A stretch of DNA of 64,000 nt from Chryseobacterium gleum (GTDB lineage Bacteria > Bacteroidota > Bacteroidia > Flavobacteriales > Weeksellaceae), in NCBI RefSeq assembly GCF_900636535.1, contig NZ_LR134289.1, positions 62,001 to 126,000 on the forward strand, read 5' to 3'. Position numbers and translations under genes: made by a program. Shown piece by piece: positions 19,145 to 28,201 of this stretch; within the stretch, counting starts at the first letter, position 1, and every line of letters starts with the position of its first letter. The notes under the pieces are model-generated. The model saw nothing but the letters and a program-made list of their open reading frames with translations. It was not told where the DNA came from and did no database searches.

Positions 19145-19297
19145 TAGGTGGCAGATAGCAGGAATTAGAGGGTAGGGAGCTTAAAGTTCAAGGTTTAAGG
19201 TTTAAGGTTTAAGGTTTAAAGTTCAAGGCTAGCGTTTAAGGTTATCAGTCAGCCAGCAACAAAACAAACCCGGATCACGCAAACCGTAACCCGTAAA
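19145..19297 (+). repeat. Modular intergenic repeat, copy 1
   Basis: Three blocks in order: TAGCAGGAATTAG; several GGTTTAA units inside AGTTCAAGG flanks; and AACAAAACAAACCCGGATCACG running into CAAACCGTAACCCG. The same blocks in the same order lie on the opposite strand at 22291-22430. A 16-bp perfect inverted repeat (19208-19223 with 19309-19324) spans its right part. It occupies most of the 353-bp gap before tatA. Confidence 0.6.
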
Positions 19298-19411
19298 ATA
19301 CAGTCAGCAACTTTAAACCTTAAACATTGAACCCTGATATAAAATCTTAAAATTTGTTTAAATTTTTAGTTTACAGTCTGTAAATGGAATAATCTTTCGT
19401 AATTTTACCGC

Positions 19412-19753
19412 ATGGAATTAAGCATTGGAGAAATGGCACTCATTGCCATTGCAATCGTTGTATTATTCGGTCCGGATAAACTGCCTCAGATTGCGCGTGA
19501 CTTAGGTGCAGGCGTTAGAAAAATGCGTGGAGCGGTAGAAGATATCAAAACTGAAATCATGAAGGAAACAGATAATCCTGTTTCTGAAATCAAGCGTGAA
19601 ATTGAGAAGGTGAAAGATGCTGCCAAAGATTTCAATCCTGTGAATGATATCAAAAAAGATATTCTTACGGAGCCCTCTTCTGTTGCTTCTAATGAGCCTC
19701 CAAAACCAAAACCTGCAGATGATGAGACTTACGAAGGACCTGTAAGCAGATAA
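19412..19753 (+). CDS. tatA: Twin-arginine translocase subunit TatA/TatE family
   Basis: A 113-residue protein with one short N-terminal membrane helix (GEMALIAIAIVVLFG), the FGPDKLPQIARDLG hinge typical of TatA/TatB, an amphipathic helix, and a charged cytoplasmic tail rich in Lys, Glu and Pro. TatA forms the pore for folded Tat substrates. The FGP motif favours TatA over TatB, but the two are hard to separate in Bacteroidota. It is followed after 2 bp by a PAP2 phosphatase gene. Confidence 0.9.
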   Translation: MELSIGEMALIAIAIVVLFGPDKLPQIARDLGAGVRKMRGAVEDIKTEIMKETDNPVSEIKREIEKVKDAAKDFNPVNDIKKDILTEPSSVASNEPPKPKPADDETYEGPVSR

Positions 19754-19755
19754 CG

Positions 19756-20322
19756 ATGGAGGAAATCATTCAGGAAGATAAAAAGGTATTTCTCTACCTT
19801 AATAATTTGGGCAATTCATCTTTTGACCAGTTTTGGATGCTGATTTCAAGTACCTGGATCTGGGTGCCCCTTTATATTATATTTCTTTATTTTTTATACA
19901 AAAACTATAAACTAAGATCGTTAGTTTTTATCCTTATATTTCTGGCAATTGGCGCAACGGTTTCTGACCAGCTGGCCGGTGTCTTCAAATATGGTGTGGC
20001 AAGACTCAGACCTTGTCATGACCCCACTCTGGAACATCACATGAGAATCGTGAAATGCGGAGGACAGTATGGCTTTTATTCTGCCCATGCTTCCAATACA
20101 TTCTTTTTGGCTTCCTTTTTAAGTATTTTATTAAAAAATAAGCTTAAATGGTTTCCATATGCTATATTTGTATGGGCTGTGGTAGTTTCCTACAGCCGTA
20201 TATATTTAGGTGTGCATTTCCCGATAGATATTTTGGTGGGGGCGTTTGTTGGATCTTTATTGGGAGTGATATTTGGTGCACTCGCCAAAAAAGTGATCAA
20301 CAAACAAACTATAACTTCATGA
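19756..20322 (+). CDS. PAP2-family membrane phosphatase
   Basis: A 188-residue membrane protein with all three PAP2 motifs: KYGVARLRP (KX6RP), YSAHASNTF (a variant of PSGH, with Ser-Ala-His) and SRIYLGVHFPIDILVG (SRX5HX3D). About five transmembrane segments place the active site on the periplasmic face. The family removes phosphate from lipids such as undecaprenyl diphosphate or phosphatidylglycerol phosphate; which one cannot be told. Its TGA overlaps the ATG of the TPR gene. Confidence 0.9.
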   Translation: MEEIIQEDKKVFLYLNNLGNSSFDQFWMLISSTWIWVPLYIIFLYFLYKNYKLRSLVFILIFLAIGATVSDQLAGVFKYGVARLRPCHDPTLEHHMRIVKCGGQYGFYSAHASNTFFLASFLSILLKNKLKWFPYAIFVWAVVVSYSRIYLGVHFPIDILVGAFVGSLLGVIFGALAKKVINKQTITS

Positions 20323-21131
20323 AAAAAACTTTATTATTAGTAACTTCCCTCTGTTTTTCTCTTAATTTCTATGCCCAGGATAAAAAACTGGCGGAAGAAT
20401 GTTTTAAAAAAGCTGATTATAAGTGTGCCGAAGAGCAATACTTAAAACTGGCAGAGAAAGAACAGATCCAAAAATTTCAATCAGAATATTACGATTATCT
20501 GGGAACAGCACAGAGAAGGCTTGGGAAAACCACTCAGGCTTTTAAATCTTATGATTCTGCTCTGAAAGCAAACCCTTTGGCAGTTTCTGTATACGTCAAT
20601 CTGTCATCACTTTACAGCCAGAAAGGAAACAAAGTGAAGGCCCTGGAATATATAGAGAAAGGACTCAAAGTAAATCCTGAAACAGTAGATTTATATCTTA
20701 CCCGTTCCAAAATCTACGACAGCCAGGGAAAAGAAGATCTTGCGATTAAAGATCTTAACCAGATTCTGACTTTTGCTCCGGACAATATTTTTGCAAAAAC
20801 AGGGCTTGCCAATCTGAAAAAAAATAATGGTGATCTGGATGGAGCTTTAAAAGATTATAATCAGCTTCTTGCTGAAAAACCGGAATCATTGCTATATAAC
20901 GGGCGGGCAGATGTTTATTTTAAAATGAAAAAATACAAGGAGGCGCTGGCCGATGCCAATAAAGCTATTTCTATAGACCCGAAATTTTCGCAGTCTTATG
21001 TAAGCAAGGCTATGATTTTGTTTGATACTTCCAAGCCAAAAGAAGCCTGCGAAAATCTTGACAAAGCAGTTGCTTTGGGATATGAAAAAGCGGTGCTGAC
21101 TGATTTTTACGCTAAATGTGCAAAAAAATAA
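20319..21131 (+). CDS. Exported tetratricopeptide-repeat protein
   Basis: A 270-residue protein. The ATG at 20319 overlaps the PAP2 stop (ATGA) and begins a signal peptide (MKKTLLLVTSLCFSLNFYAQ), so it is preferred over an upstream in-frame ATG inside the PAP2 gene. About six TPR units follow, for example AFKSYDSALKANPLAVSVYVNLSSLY and ALADANKAISIDPKFSQSYVSKA. TPR proteins are scaffolds; the partner is unknown. Probably cotranscribed with tatA and the PAP2 gene. Confidence 0.85.
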   Translation: MKKTLLLVTSLCFSLNFYAQDKKLAEECFKKADYKCAEEQYLKLAEKEQIQKFQSEYYDYLGTAQRRLGKTTQAFKSYDSALKANPLAVSVYVNLSSLYSQKGNKVKALEYIEKGLKVNPETVDLYLTRSKIYDSQGKEDLAIKDLNQILTFAPDNIFAKTGLANLKKNNGDLDGALKDYNQLLAEKPESLLYNGRADVYFKMKKYKEALADANKAISIDPKFSQSYVSKAMILFDTSKPKEACENLDKAVALGYEKAVLTDFYAKCAKK

Positions 21132-21219
21132 CAGAAAACTGATCCTTCCCAATCATTTAATTAATCCATACTAAAACCAAACTGGTGTAACTGTTAAAAA
21201 AAGAATTAAGAATAGAAAG

Positions 21220-21672
21220 ATGTTGAATATTGTTCTTGTAGAACCCGAAATACCTAATAATACAGGGAATATCGGAAGATTGTGTGTGGGGACTGAAAGC
21301 AGATTGCACCTGGTACATCCATTTGGATTTGTAATTAATGATAAAAACCTGAAGCGTTCCGGTCTGGATTATTGGGTACATCTTGATGTTTCAGAATATG
21401 CAGATATAGAAGAATGGATTGAAACTGTTCCTGATAGATCACGTGTTTTTTTAATGAGCTCACATGCTGAAAAATCCTATCTGGAAACTGATTTCCAGGA
21501 TGGGGACTGGCTGGTTTTCGGAAAGGAGAGTGCAGGGCTGAGTAAAGATGTTCTGGACCGTTTTGATAATCATCTGACCATTCCTATGTCAAAACTTATC
21601 AGGAGTTTTAATATTGCCAATTCCGTTGCTTTTGTCATAGGTGAAGCAAAGAGGCAGCTCAGCTTAAAATAA
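21220..21672 (+). CDS. trmL: tRNA (cytidine(34)-2'-O)-methyltransferase TrmL
   Basis: A 150-residue SPOUT-fold methyltransferase. Family signatures are the N-terminal NIVLVEPEIPNNTGNIGRLC, the central LVFGKESAGLSKDVL (SAM-binding knot) and the C-terminal IPMSKLIRSFNIANSVAFVIGEA. TrmL modifies the wobble base of tRNA-Leu isoacceptors. The small size and lack of an extra RNA-binding domain fit TrmL rather than larger SpoU enzymes. Faces rlmH, another SPOUT enzyme, across a shared terminator. Confidence 0.95.
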   Translation: MLNIVLVEPEIPNNTGNIGRLCVGTESRLHLVHPFGFVINDKNLKRSGLDYWVHLDVSEYADIEEWIETVPDRSRVFLMSSHAEKSYLETDFQDGDWLVFGKESAGLSKDVLDRFDNHLTIPMSKLIRSFNIANSVAFVIGEAKRQLSLK

Positions 21673-21714
21673 CAGATCCCGATAAGTAAATGAAATCAAA
21701 ATCTGAAAAATATG

Positions 21715-21744
21715 AACCCTTCCTGAATCCGGAAGGGTTTTCTT
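21715..21744. terminator. Bidirectional terminator between trmL and rlmH
   Basis: Stem AACCCTTCC / GGAAGGGTT with a 7-base loop, followed by a T-rich tail on the plus strand and A-rich sequence on the left. Confidence 0.85.
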
Positions 21745-22218
21745 TTAATCGTTATGATAAGGTTTTCCCTGCAAAATCTGATCTGCACGGTAAAGCTGCT
21801 CCACAATAAACAGGCGGATCATCTGATGGGTAAAAGTCATTTTGGATAAAGACATTTTTTCATTGGCTCTGCTGTAGATTTCCTCAGAAAAGCCGTAAGC
21901 ACCTCCAATCAGAATATGTACTTTTTTTACTGAAGAATTCATCCATACATCAATCTTTGCTGAAAATTCCCGGCTGGTAAACTGTTTCCCTTTCTCATCA
22001 AGAATGACAACCAGATCGTTTTTATCAATATGATTTAAAAATAATTTAGCTTCTTCTTTTTTAAGAAGGTCGGGAGACAGGTTCTTAGCATTTTTTACAT
22101 CCGGAATTTCAATGATTTCAAAATTCCAGTGTTTGGGCAGGCGGTTAAGGTAATAACTGATCAAAGAGGTAATTTCCTTATCATCTGTTTTACCGATACA
22201 AAGTAGGCTGATTCGCAT
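21745..22218 (-). CDS. rlmH: 23S rRNA (pseudouridine-1915-N3)-methyltransferase
   Basis: A 157-residue SPOUT methyltransferase. Typical elements are LVVILDEKGKQFTSREFSAKI, the glycine-rich knot VHILIGGAYGFSEEIYSRAN, and the C-terminal MTFTHQMIRLFIVEQLYRADQILQGKPYHND, which is nearly invariant in RlmH. It methylates helix 69 of 23S rRNA on assembled ribosomes. Monocistronic, minus strand. Confidence 0.97.
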   Translation of the reverse strand: MRISLLCIGKTDDKEITSLISYYLNRLPKHWNFEIIEIPDVKNAKNLSPDLLKKEEAKLFLNHIDKNDLVVILDEKGKQFTSREFSAKIDVWMNSSVKKVHILIGGAYGFSEEIYSRANEKMSLSKMTFTHQMIRLFIVEQLYRADQILQGKPYHND

Positions 22219-22290
22219 TGTAAGATGTTTCAGGCTGCAAAGATAGGGCTTTAGGAGGGGAAGATCAAAGTTGTTGATTGTTTTGTTGTG

Positions 22291-22430
22291 GGGTTACGGG
22301 TTGCGAGTTGCGTGATTCGGTTTTGTTTTTGTTACTGATTAACTCATAGCTTTAAACTCTAAACCTTAAACTTTGAACTCTAAATTTTGTAGTCCTAATT
22401 CCTGCTACCTATTACCTTCTATCTTTTCCC
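22291..22430 (-). repeat. Modular intergenic repeat, copy 2 (inverted)
   Basis: Read on the minus strand it carries TAGCAGGAATTAG, then AGTTCAAAGTTTAAGG units, then AACAAAAACAAAACCG and ATCACGCAACTCGCAACCCG. This is the same module order as copy 1 at 19145-19297, 3 kb away in opposite orientation. Confidence 0.6.
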
Positions 22431-22447
22431 ATTTAATTTAATTCCCC

Positions 22448-22455
22448 TACCTTTG
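22448..22455 (+). promoter_or_regulatory. Possible -7 box of the YihY/BrkB gene
   Basis: TACCTTTG matches TAnnTTTG, 20 bp before the ATG at 22476. Confidence 0.45.
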
Positions 22456-22475
22456 TATCAAAGACAAACAGATCG

Positions 22476-23489
22476 ATGAGTGTAAAGGTTCCTAAATTTA
22501 TTTTAAAGATTCAAGAGTTTTTCGACAGCATCCATATTCCTGTTTTGGGAATATCGCTTTGGCAGATGTTTCAGATTTATATCTCCGGAATTTTTAAAGG
22601 GAAAATAGGAAGAAAAGCAGCTGCTATTTCTTGGAGCTTTACGATAAGTCTGTTTCCGTTTATTCTCTTCCTGCTTTCGGTTTTGCCTTATATGCCGCAT
22701 TATGCCAAGCTGCAGTTTTATATTTTTGAAGTATTGATGCACAATGTTTTTCCTTCTAATATGGAAGGGGATATACGAGGATATATTGAGGCCAATATTG
22801 TTCCCAATATGAAAGGGATCAGTAATCTGACCATTTTGCTGGCTTTGCTTTTTGCAACCAACGGAACTTTTTCCCTGATTAATGGTTTCAATGAAAATTC
22901 GGATGAAAAGCTGAGCGATGTAAAAGAATTCATTCTTTCCTTTTTTATTACAATTGGCTTTATTACCATCGTGTTTCTAGCCCTCTTTGGTGTTTACTAT
23001 GCGGAGGTTGTTATGCGGCCTTTTACGCCGGCTTATGAAATCACCTGGCTAGTAGATAACCTTTCCAAGATTATTGGTTTCGTTTCTTTCCCGCTTTTTT
23101 ACTTTATACTTCTGACATTATTTTACTGGCTGGGAACAGTGAAAATCACAAGATTCCGTCAGGCGGTTCCGGGAGCTATCCTGACTACTGTACTGTTTGT
23201 GGTAACAACTTATATTTTTGCCATTTATGTAAAGGATATTGCACGGTATAACGTTCTTTACGGATCCATAGGAAGTATGATCCTGCTGATGGTATGGGTG
23301 AATGTAAATGTGTATCTTCTTTTATTCGGGAATGAGCTGAATATGGCAATCAGAAAACTCAGAATAGAAAAGCTGCTGTCAGATGAAATCCGCAAAGAAG
23401 CCTCAGAATATCATGCACAGGTTACTGAGCCGGATTTTGATGGTGATGAGGAACATAAAAGAAAGCTGGAGAACCGGAAGAAAGATTAA
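22476..23489 (+). CDS. YihY/virulence factor BrkB family membrane protein
   Basis: A 337-residue protein with six predicted transmembrane helices. The family marks are KGKIGRKAAAISWSFTISLFPFILFLLS near the N-terminus and PGAILTTVLFVVTTYIFAIYV followed by NVLYGSIGSMILLMVWVNVNVYLLLFGNELN. The family was once annotated as RNase BN, which is wrong. Its molecular function is unsettled. The end overlaps the 3' end of nhaA by 4 bp in convergent orientation. Confidence 0.88.
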   Translation: MSVKVPKFILKIQEFFDSIHIPVLGISLWQMFQIYISGIFKGKIGRKAAAISWSFTISLFPFILFLLSVLPYMPHYAKLQFYIFEVLMHNVFPSNMEGDIRGYIEANIVPNMKGISNLTILLALLFATNGTFSLINGFNENSDEKLSDVKEFILSFFITIGFITIVFLALFGVYYAEVVMRPFTPAYEITWLVDNLSKIIGFVSFPLFYFILLTLFYWLGTVKITRFRQAVPGAILTTVLFVVTTYIFAIYVKDIARYNVLYGSIGSMILLMVWVNVNVYLLLFGNELNMAIRKLRIEKLLSDEIRKEASEYHAQVTEPDFDGDEEHKRKLENRKKD

Positions 23490-24664
23490 TTTTCCTCCAG
23501 TTCAGGATTTTCTTTTGAACTTATGCTCAGGATGGTAAATCCGGCAATTGCAGCAATAAAGGAAGCAATCAGAATGGCAAACTTAGCTTCGTCCTGAATT
23601 GGTATCTCTTCTTTGAAGGAGAGCAATGCAATAAAAATAGACATTGTAAATCCAATACCAGCCAGCAGACCTACACCAATCATCTGCAGCCAATTGCTGT
23701 TCTGGGGTAGGGAACTAAGCTTTAATCTGATGGCAATCAATGAGAATAAATTGATGCCAAGAAGTTTGCCCAATACCAGCCCGCAGATAATTCCCAATCC
23801 TAATGTACTTGTAACTCCCGTCACCATTTCGTTGGAAAAAGTGATATTGGTATTTGTTAGTGCAAATATCGGCATAATCAGAAAACTTACCGGAATATGG
23901 AGCTGATGCTCCAGTTTTTCCAAAGGTGATATTTCTACGTTGGAAGCATTGGTAGGAATTGAAAATGCAAGTAAAACACCTGCTATAGTGGCGTGAATTC
24001 CGGAATGATGGAGGAAGTACCATAAAAACAGTCCCGGAATGATATAAAATATAATTCTGGTTACTTTTAAAAAGTTTAAGATAAAAAGTAAGGCCGTTAC
24101 TCCAAAAGATAACAGAAGATAACTCCAGTGAATCTGCTCAGTATAGAAAATGGCAATCACGAGAATAGCTCCCAGATCATCTACAATAGCCAGTGCTGCC
24201 AAAAATATTTTGATAGAATTCGGAATCTTTTTACCCAGCATTGAAATGATCGCCAAAGAGAAAGCAATATCTGTTGCCATAGGAATTCCCCAGCCGTTGC
24301 TGTATTCTGTTCCGGTATTGAAAATGCTGTAAATTACCGCCGGGACAAGCATTCCGCCTACTGCTGCAAAAATGGGCAGGGAGGCATTTTTAAAGGATGA
24401 AAGTTCTCCTTCTATAAGTTCCCGTTTTATTTCAAGGCCTACCAGAAGGAAGAATATAGCCATTAATCCGTCATTGATCCAGATGCTGACAGGATATTTA
24501 AGCCCGAAAAGATGGGTGCCCACTTCTTTGTCTAAAAATTGCTGAAAATTTTCTGCAGCAGAGGAGTTGGCAATAAACAATGAAATAAGTACACAGAAAA
24601 TAAGAATAATTCCTGATGACTGACTGTTGTTGAAAAATTTTTTAAAGTAAAGAGATAAATTCAT
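23486..24664 (-). CDS. nhaA: Na+/H+ antiporter NhaA
   Basis: A 392-residue membrane antiporter exchanging sodium for protons. The ion-binding aspartates are expected in AALAIVDDLGAILVIAIFYT (the DD pair of NhaA) and in PMATDIAFSLAIISM (TDIAF motif). The start PVSIWINDGLMAIFFLLVGLEIKRE is also diagnostic. It starts 1 bp after the RelA/SpoT stop codon, so the two are cotranscribed; salt/pH homeostasis and stringent response thus share a message. Confidence 0.96.
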   Translation of the reverse strand: MNLSLYFKKFFNNSQSSGIILIFCVLISLFIANSSAAENFQQFLDKEVGTHLFGLKYPVSIWINDGLMAIFFLLVGLEIKRELIEGELSSFKNASLPIFAAVGGMLVPAVIYSIFNTGTEYSNGWGIPMATDIAFSLAIISMLGKKIPNSIKIFLAALAIVDDLGAILVIAIFYTEQIHWSYLLLSFGVTALLFILNFLKVTRIIFYIIPGLFLWYFLHHSGIHATIAGVLLAFSIPTNASNVEISPLEKLEHQLHIPVSFLIMPIFALTNTNITFSNEMVTGVTSTLGLGIICGLVLGKLLGINLFSLIAIRLKLSSLPQNSNWLQMIGVGLLAGIGFTMSIFIALLSFKEEIPIQDEAKFAILIASFIAAIAGFTILSISSKENPELEEN

Positions 24665-24665
24665 G

Positions 24666-26876
24666 TTATGATTGTAGTCGTCTCACTCTGGAAACACCAT
24701 TAATACTTTTAAGTTTTCTAAAGGTCTCTTCGAGCTGACCTTTATTTTTGACTTCCAGATTGATATTTCCTGTGAAAACACCGTTATTGGATTCAATGGA
24801 CATACTTTTCATATCCATTCCCATGCTTCCGCTGATGACCGTTGTGATATCATTAATCATCCCCATTCTGTCCAGACCTTCAATCTCAATTTTCACCCTG
24901 TTTTTGAAGCTTTCCGCATTCACCCATTTAGCAGGAATTACACGGTAGTCGTACTGAGCTCTAAGATTAATAGCATTCGGGCAGTTGTCACTGTGTACCT
25001 TAATTCCATCTGAAATGGTGATAAATCCGAAAATTTTATCTCCCGGAATTACGGTACAGCATTTTGCGTAGCTGTAGTTAAGCTTCTCTTCATCCTTCCC
25101 AAAGACAATCATATCAAGGTTTTCCTCTTTCGGTTCCTCGAAATGGTGGCTTTTATTAGGTGATTTTCTGAATCTTGAAAGTAAATTATTGAATACGTTT
25201 TTACTTTCTATATATTTTCTCAGGCTGCTGACATCCAGCTCATTGCTTTGGAATTTAAGGAACAGTTCCTGAGATGATTTTAAATTGAAGAACTTTTGCA
25301 GCTTGTTAATTTCTTCATCATTGAAATTGATTTTCGCATGACGGAGCTTTCGCTGCAGGATTTCTTTTCCTTCTTCTACAAGCTGATTTTTCTGAGAATT
25401 CAGGTAACTCTTGATTTTGGATTTTGCTTTTGAGGTCACCACAAATTCCAGCCAGTCAGATTTTGGTTTCTGATTCTGAGAGGAAAGGATATCTACCTGA
25501 TCTCCGTTTTGAAGGATATAGGAAATAGGCACCAGCTTACCATTGATTTTAGCTCCTAAACATTTCATTCCCAGATCGGAGTGAACAGAGAAGGCAAAAT
25601 CCAGAGCTGTAGCATTGGTAGGAAGAATTTTAATCTCTCCTTTTGGTGTAAAGACAAATACCTCTTTGGAATATAAGTTAAGCTTAATATTATCCAAAAG
25701 TTCGGAAGTGGAAAGATTTTGCTGTTGCTCCAATACTTCACGGATCTCGGTTACCCATTTTTCAAAGTTTCTGTCATCGGAACTCTGTTTGTAACCTTCT
25801 TTGTATTTATAGTGTGCGGCAACTCCTTTTTCAGCAATTTCATCCATTCTTTCAGAACGGATCTGTACTTCAATCCATTTTTTATCTGGACCTAAAACCG
25901 TTAAATGTAAACTTTCATATCCAGTGGAGCGGGGCTGTGTAATCCAGTCACGCATTCTGGAAGGGTTACTGTGGTATACATCTGTAACGATGGAGTAGAT
26001 CTTCCAGGCAAGGAATTTTTCATTTTTTGCATCCGATTTATAAATAATTCTGATGGCATAATTGTCAAAAACTTCTTCAAAGGAGACTCCCTGCTTCAGC
26101 ATTTTCCTGTAAATAGAGGAAATGGCTTTTGCGCGGCCTTTGATTTTAAAGTTCAAACCTTCTTCATGTAATCTTTCGGATACTTCTTTTTTGAACTCTT
26201 CGATATATCTTTCACGGCTTTCTTTGGCTAATTCCAATTTTTCCGTGATTTCGTTATATACTTCAGGATTGTTATATTTTAAAGAAAGATCTTCCAGCTC
26301 AGATTTGATGTTATACAAACCAAGACGGTGAGCCATCGGAGCATAGATATAAACCGTTTCAGAAGCGATTTTTTTCTGTTTGTCCGGGGCCATACTCTCC
26401 AGAGTCCGCATATTGTGGAGGCGGTCTGCAATTTTAATCAGAATCACCCTGAAGTCTTCGGATAAGGTCAATAACAGTTTTCTGTAGTTTTCAGACTGCA
26501 CAGAAATATTCTGATGGTTCATGATGGAAATCTTGGTAAGTCCATTCACGATATTGGCAATCTTTTCTCCAAAGATCTTCTTCAGATCTTCGTAGGTATA
26601 ATCAGAGTCTTCAATCACGTCATGCAAAAGGGCACAAGCAATAGAAGTTGCACCCAGACCAATTTCTGTCGCTACAATTTTAGCAACAGCAATAGGGTGG
26701 TAGATGTAAGGTTCCCCGGATTTTCTCCTTTGATCCTTGTGAGCGTCCAGAGCGATATCGAATGCCTTTCGGATGAGCTTATTATTTTCCTCATCCAACG
26801 TTCTGTATGTGTTAGAAATCAGATCCTTATATCTTGCAAGGATTTCCTTATTCTCTTGTTCTAAATCGTAACTCAT
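24666..26876 (-). CDS. relA: Bifunctional (p)ppGpp synthetase/hydrolase, RelA/SpoT family
   Basis: A 736-residue long RSH enzyme. The N-terminal HD hydrolase keeps its metal ligands (HKDQRRKSGEPYIYHP, LLHDVIEDSD, IKIADRLHNMRT). The synthetase domain shows GRAKAISSIYRKM, STGYESLHLTV and VQIRSERMDEIAEKGVAAHYKYK. TGS (VFVFTPKGEIKILPTNATALDFAF) and a C-terminal ACT domain complete it. Because the hydrolase motifs are intact it should both make and degrade (p)ppGpp. First gene before nhaA. Confidence 0.96.
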   Translation of the reverse strand: MSYDLEQENKEILARYKDLISNTYRTLDEENNKLIRKAFDIALDAHKDQRRKSGEPYIYHPIAVAKIVATEIGLGATSIACALLHDVIEDSDYTYEDLKKIFGEKIANIVNGLTKISIMNHQNISVQSENYRKLLLTLSEDFRVILIKIADRLHNMRTLESMAPDKQKKIASETVYIYAPMAHRLGLYNIKSELEDLSLKYNNPEVYNEITEKLELAKESRERYIEEFKKEVSERLHEEGLNFKIKGRAKAISSIYRKMLKQGVSFEEVFDNYAIRIIYKSDAKNEKFLAWKIYSIVTDVYHSNPSRMRDWITQPRSTGYESLHLTVLGPDKKWIEVQIRSERMDEIAEKGVAAHYKYKEGYKQSSDDRNFEKWVTEIREVLEQQQNLSTSELLDNIKLNLYSKEVFVFTPKGEIKILPTNATALDFAFSVHSDLGMKCLGAKINGKLVPISYILQNGDQVDILSSQNQKPKSDWLEFVVTSKAKSKIKSYLNSQKNQLVEEGKEILQRKLRHAKINFNDEEINKLQKFFNLKSSQELFLKFQSNELDVSSLRKYIESKNVFNNLLSRFRKSPNKSHHFEEPKEENLDMIVFGKDEEKLNYSYAKCCTVIPGDKIFGFITISDGIKVHSDNCPNAINLRAQYDYRVIPAKWVNAESFKNRVKIEIEGLDRMGMINDITTVISGSMGMDMKSMSIESNNGVFTGNINLEVKNKGQLEETFRKLKSINGVSRVRRLQS

Positions 26877-26938
26877 TTGTGCACATGCCTATAATTAGAC
26901 GAAAATACGAATTTTTTTACTTTTTTCAAACATAAAAG

Positions 26939-26963
26939 ATCCGCAGCATACACTGCGGATCTC
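26939..26963 (-). terminator. Terminator of the 121-aa hypothetical gene
   Basis: Stem GATCCGCAG / CTGCGGATC with a short loop. On the minus strand it is followed by a T-rich tract and precedes the RelA/SpoT gene. Confidence 0.75.
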
Positions 26964-26985
26964 CGGTTATCAAGTTTTTATATGA

Positions 26986-27351
26986 TTAGAATTTTACTTC
27001 AGAATTCATCCCATCGCTTGATGTTTTAATCTTAATGTCAGGACTGTTATGAATTTCTGCTCTGTTTCTTGCGTCAATATATTTTTTGATCGTATCATAA
27101 TTTGTCTCACTGATGCTCATATTTTCAAATAAGTATGATTTCAGGGCCGCATTCTGAATAAATACATTCCGTGCAAGGTCAATCTGTGTATTATCTTTTA
27201 CCGTAACACTTGCCAGGTATTGTGAATTATTAGAATCACTATTAAGGTATATAATGTAATCTTCATTTCCAAATCCTGAATTTTCCAGATCACCCTCTAA
27301 TTTTTTGTAGTCGCTGTGATGCTCAAATAGTCCAGCTAATATATTTGACAT
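26986..27351 (-). CDS. Small hypothetical protein, stress-protein-like
   Basis: A 121-residue soluble protein, no signal peptide. The start LAGLFEHHSDYKKLEGDLENSGFGNEDYIIYL, a 'variable-loop' ferredoxin-like opening, resembles small general-stress proteins of the YflT/17M type, in which the N-terminus reads as a beta strand and a 'pairwise residue' helix. The match is by eye only. Residues 60-100 are helical and charged. Isolated between the stringent-response gene and a broken gene. Confidence 0.6.
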   Translation of the reverse strand: MSNILAGLFEHHSDYKKLEGDLENSGFGNEDYIIYLNSDSNNSQYLASVTVKDNTQIDLARNVFIQNAALKSYLFENMSISETNYDTIKKYIDARNRAEIHNSPDIKIKTSSDGMNSEVKF

Positions 27352-27551
27352 AGTTAATTGGTTTTAAGTTACCATTAAAGTTACTAATAATTTTCCGATT
27401 ATCATTGTATTTGATCCAATAAAATTTGTTAATTAATATTTGGTTTTTAATAGATGTAGATAATGTTTGAGAATAATTATTGAACGGGTGTTTAATTTTA
27501 GTGATTGGATAATGTTGTGATTGTCCTACATAAATTTCATTTCATTACCAA

Positions 27552-27963
27552 TTATTTTTTTGCCCATTCAGGAAGTGTTTTCCAACCTTCCGGAGGTGAT
27601 TTTTGTATACTATCAGGAATCGGAATATTCGGGTAAATGTTAGAAAATGAATTATCTTCTAAAGAAAATTGTACCAAGTACCTTGCAGGTATTTTCGCTT
27701 CAGGATCTTGTGCATAAATATTTGTAGTTTTATAATTTTTCCCATTTACAGTGTAATTAAATCTAATTCTCTTATAGGATATTATTGGCCCAATACATCT
27801 TTGTAGCATACCCAATTGTGTAATTGCCAACCTTAACAGGAGACTGTTTATTATATATATAAATAAATATAGGAGAAATCATTATTATAATTATTAAATA
27901 ATTCCATTTTGATTTTCTTTCAAAAATATAGTAGCGCAGTTTAGTTAATAGCCTAATTATCAT
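27552..27963 (-). pseudogene. Small membrane-anchored protein split by a single-base frameshift
   Basis: Two minus-strand readings together make one protein. The first (27963-27772) has a membrane segment WNYLIIIIMISPIFIYIY and ends GNYTIGYATKMYW. The second (to 27552) continues as PIISYKRIRFNYTVNGKNYK and ends in PEGWKTLPEWAKK. Removing one G from the GGG at 27789-27791 joins them in frame to give 136 residues. The natural family looks like a short Bacteroidota protein with one N-terminal helix and a beta-rich exported part; function unknown. Either a real mutation or a sequencing error. Confidence 0.65.
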
Positions 27964-28144
27964 GAAGTTTTATTTTAAGTAATTTCTATTGTATAATTAA
28001 GATTATCCATATGATCATGTGAATTACAGTACTATAAATCAGAGTGTTCATGGTATAAAAATAATGAAATCTACGTTATTAAGTTACAATATTTATGTGA
28101 GGTAGGGGAAGAGCGAGGTAGTTTGGCTTAATTTATTTTATCCA

Positions 28145-28176
28145 TAAACAAAAGCCCCGGAAATAACTCCCAGGGC
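28145..28176 (-). terminator. Terminator after acs
   Basis: Interrupted stem GCCCCGG / CCAGGGC with one mismatch, followed on the minus strand by a T-rich tract (TTTTGTTT). It lies 26 bp after the acs stop and would end the carboxylate operon. Confidence 0.7.
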
Positions 28177-28201
28177 CCACTATTGGTTAAATAATGATTA
28201 A

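Noticed and set aside
19185..19222. Tandem GGTTTAA units as a telomere-like or CRISPR array
   Set aside because: Only about four units without spacers; better seen as a slippage-prone block of a dispersed repeat.
22476..23489. RNase BN annotation for the YihY/BrkB gene
   Set aside because: The family name is historical; no nuclease motif exists in this membrane protein.
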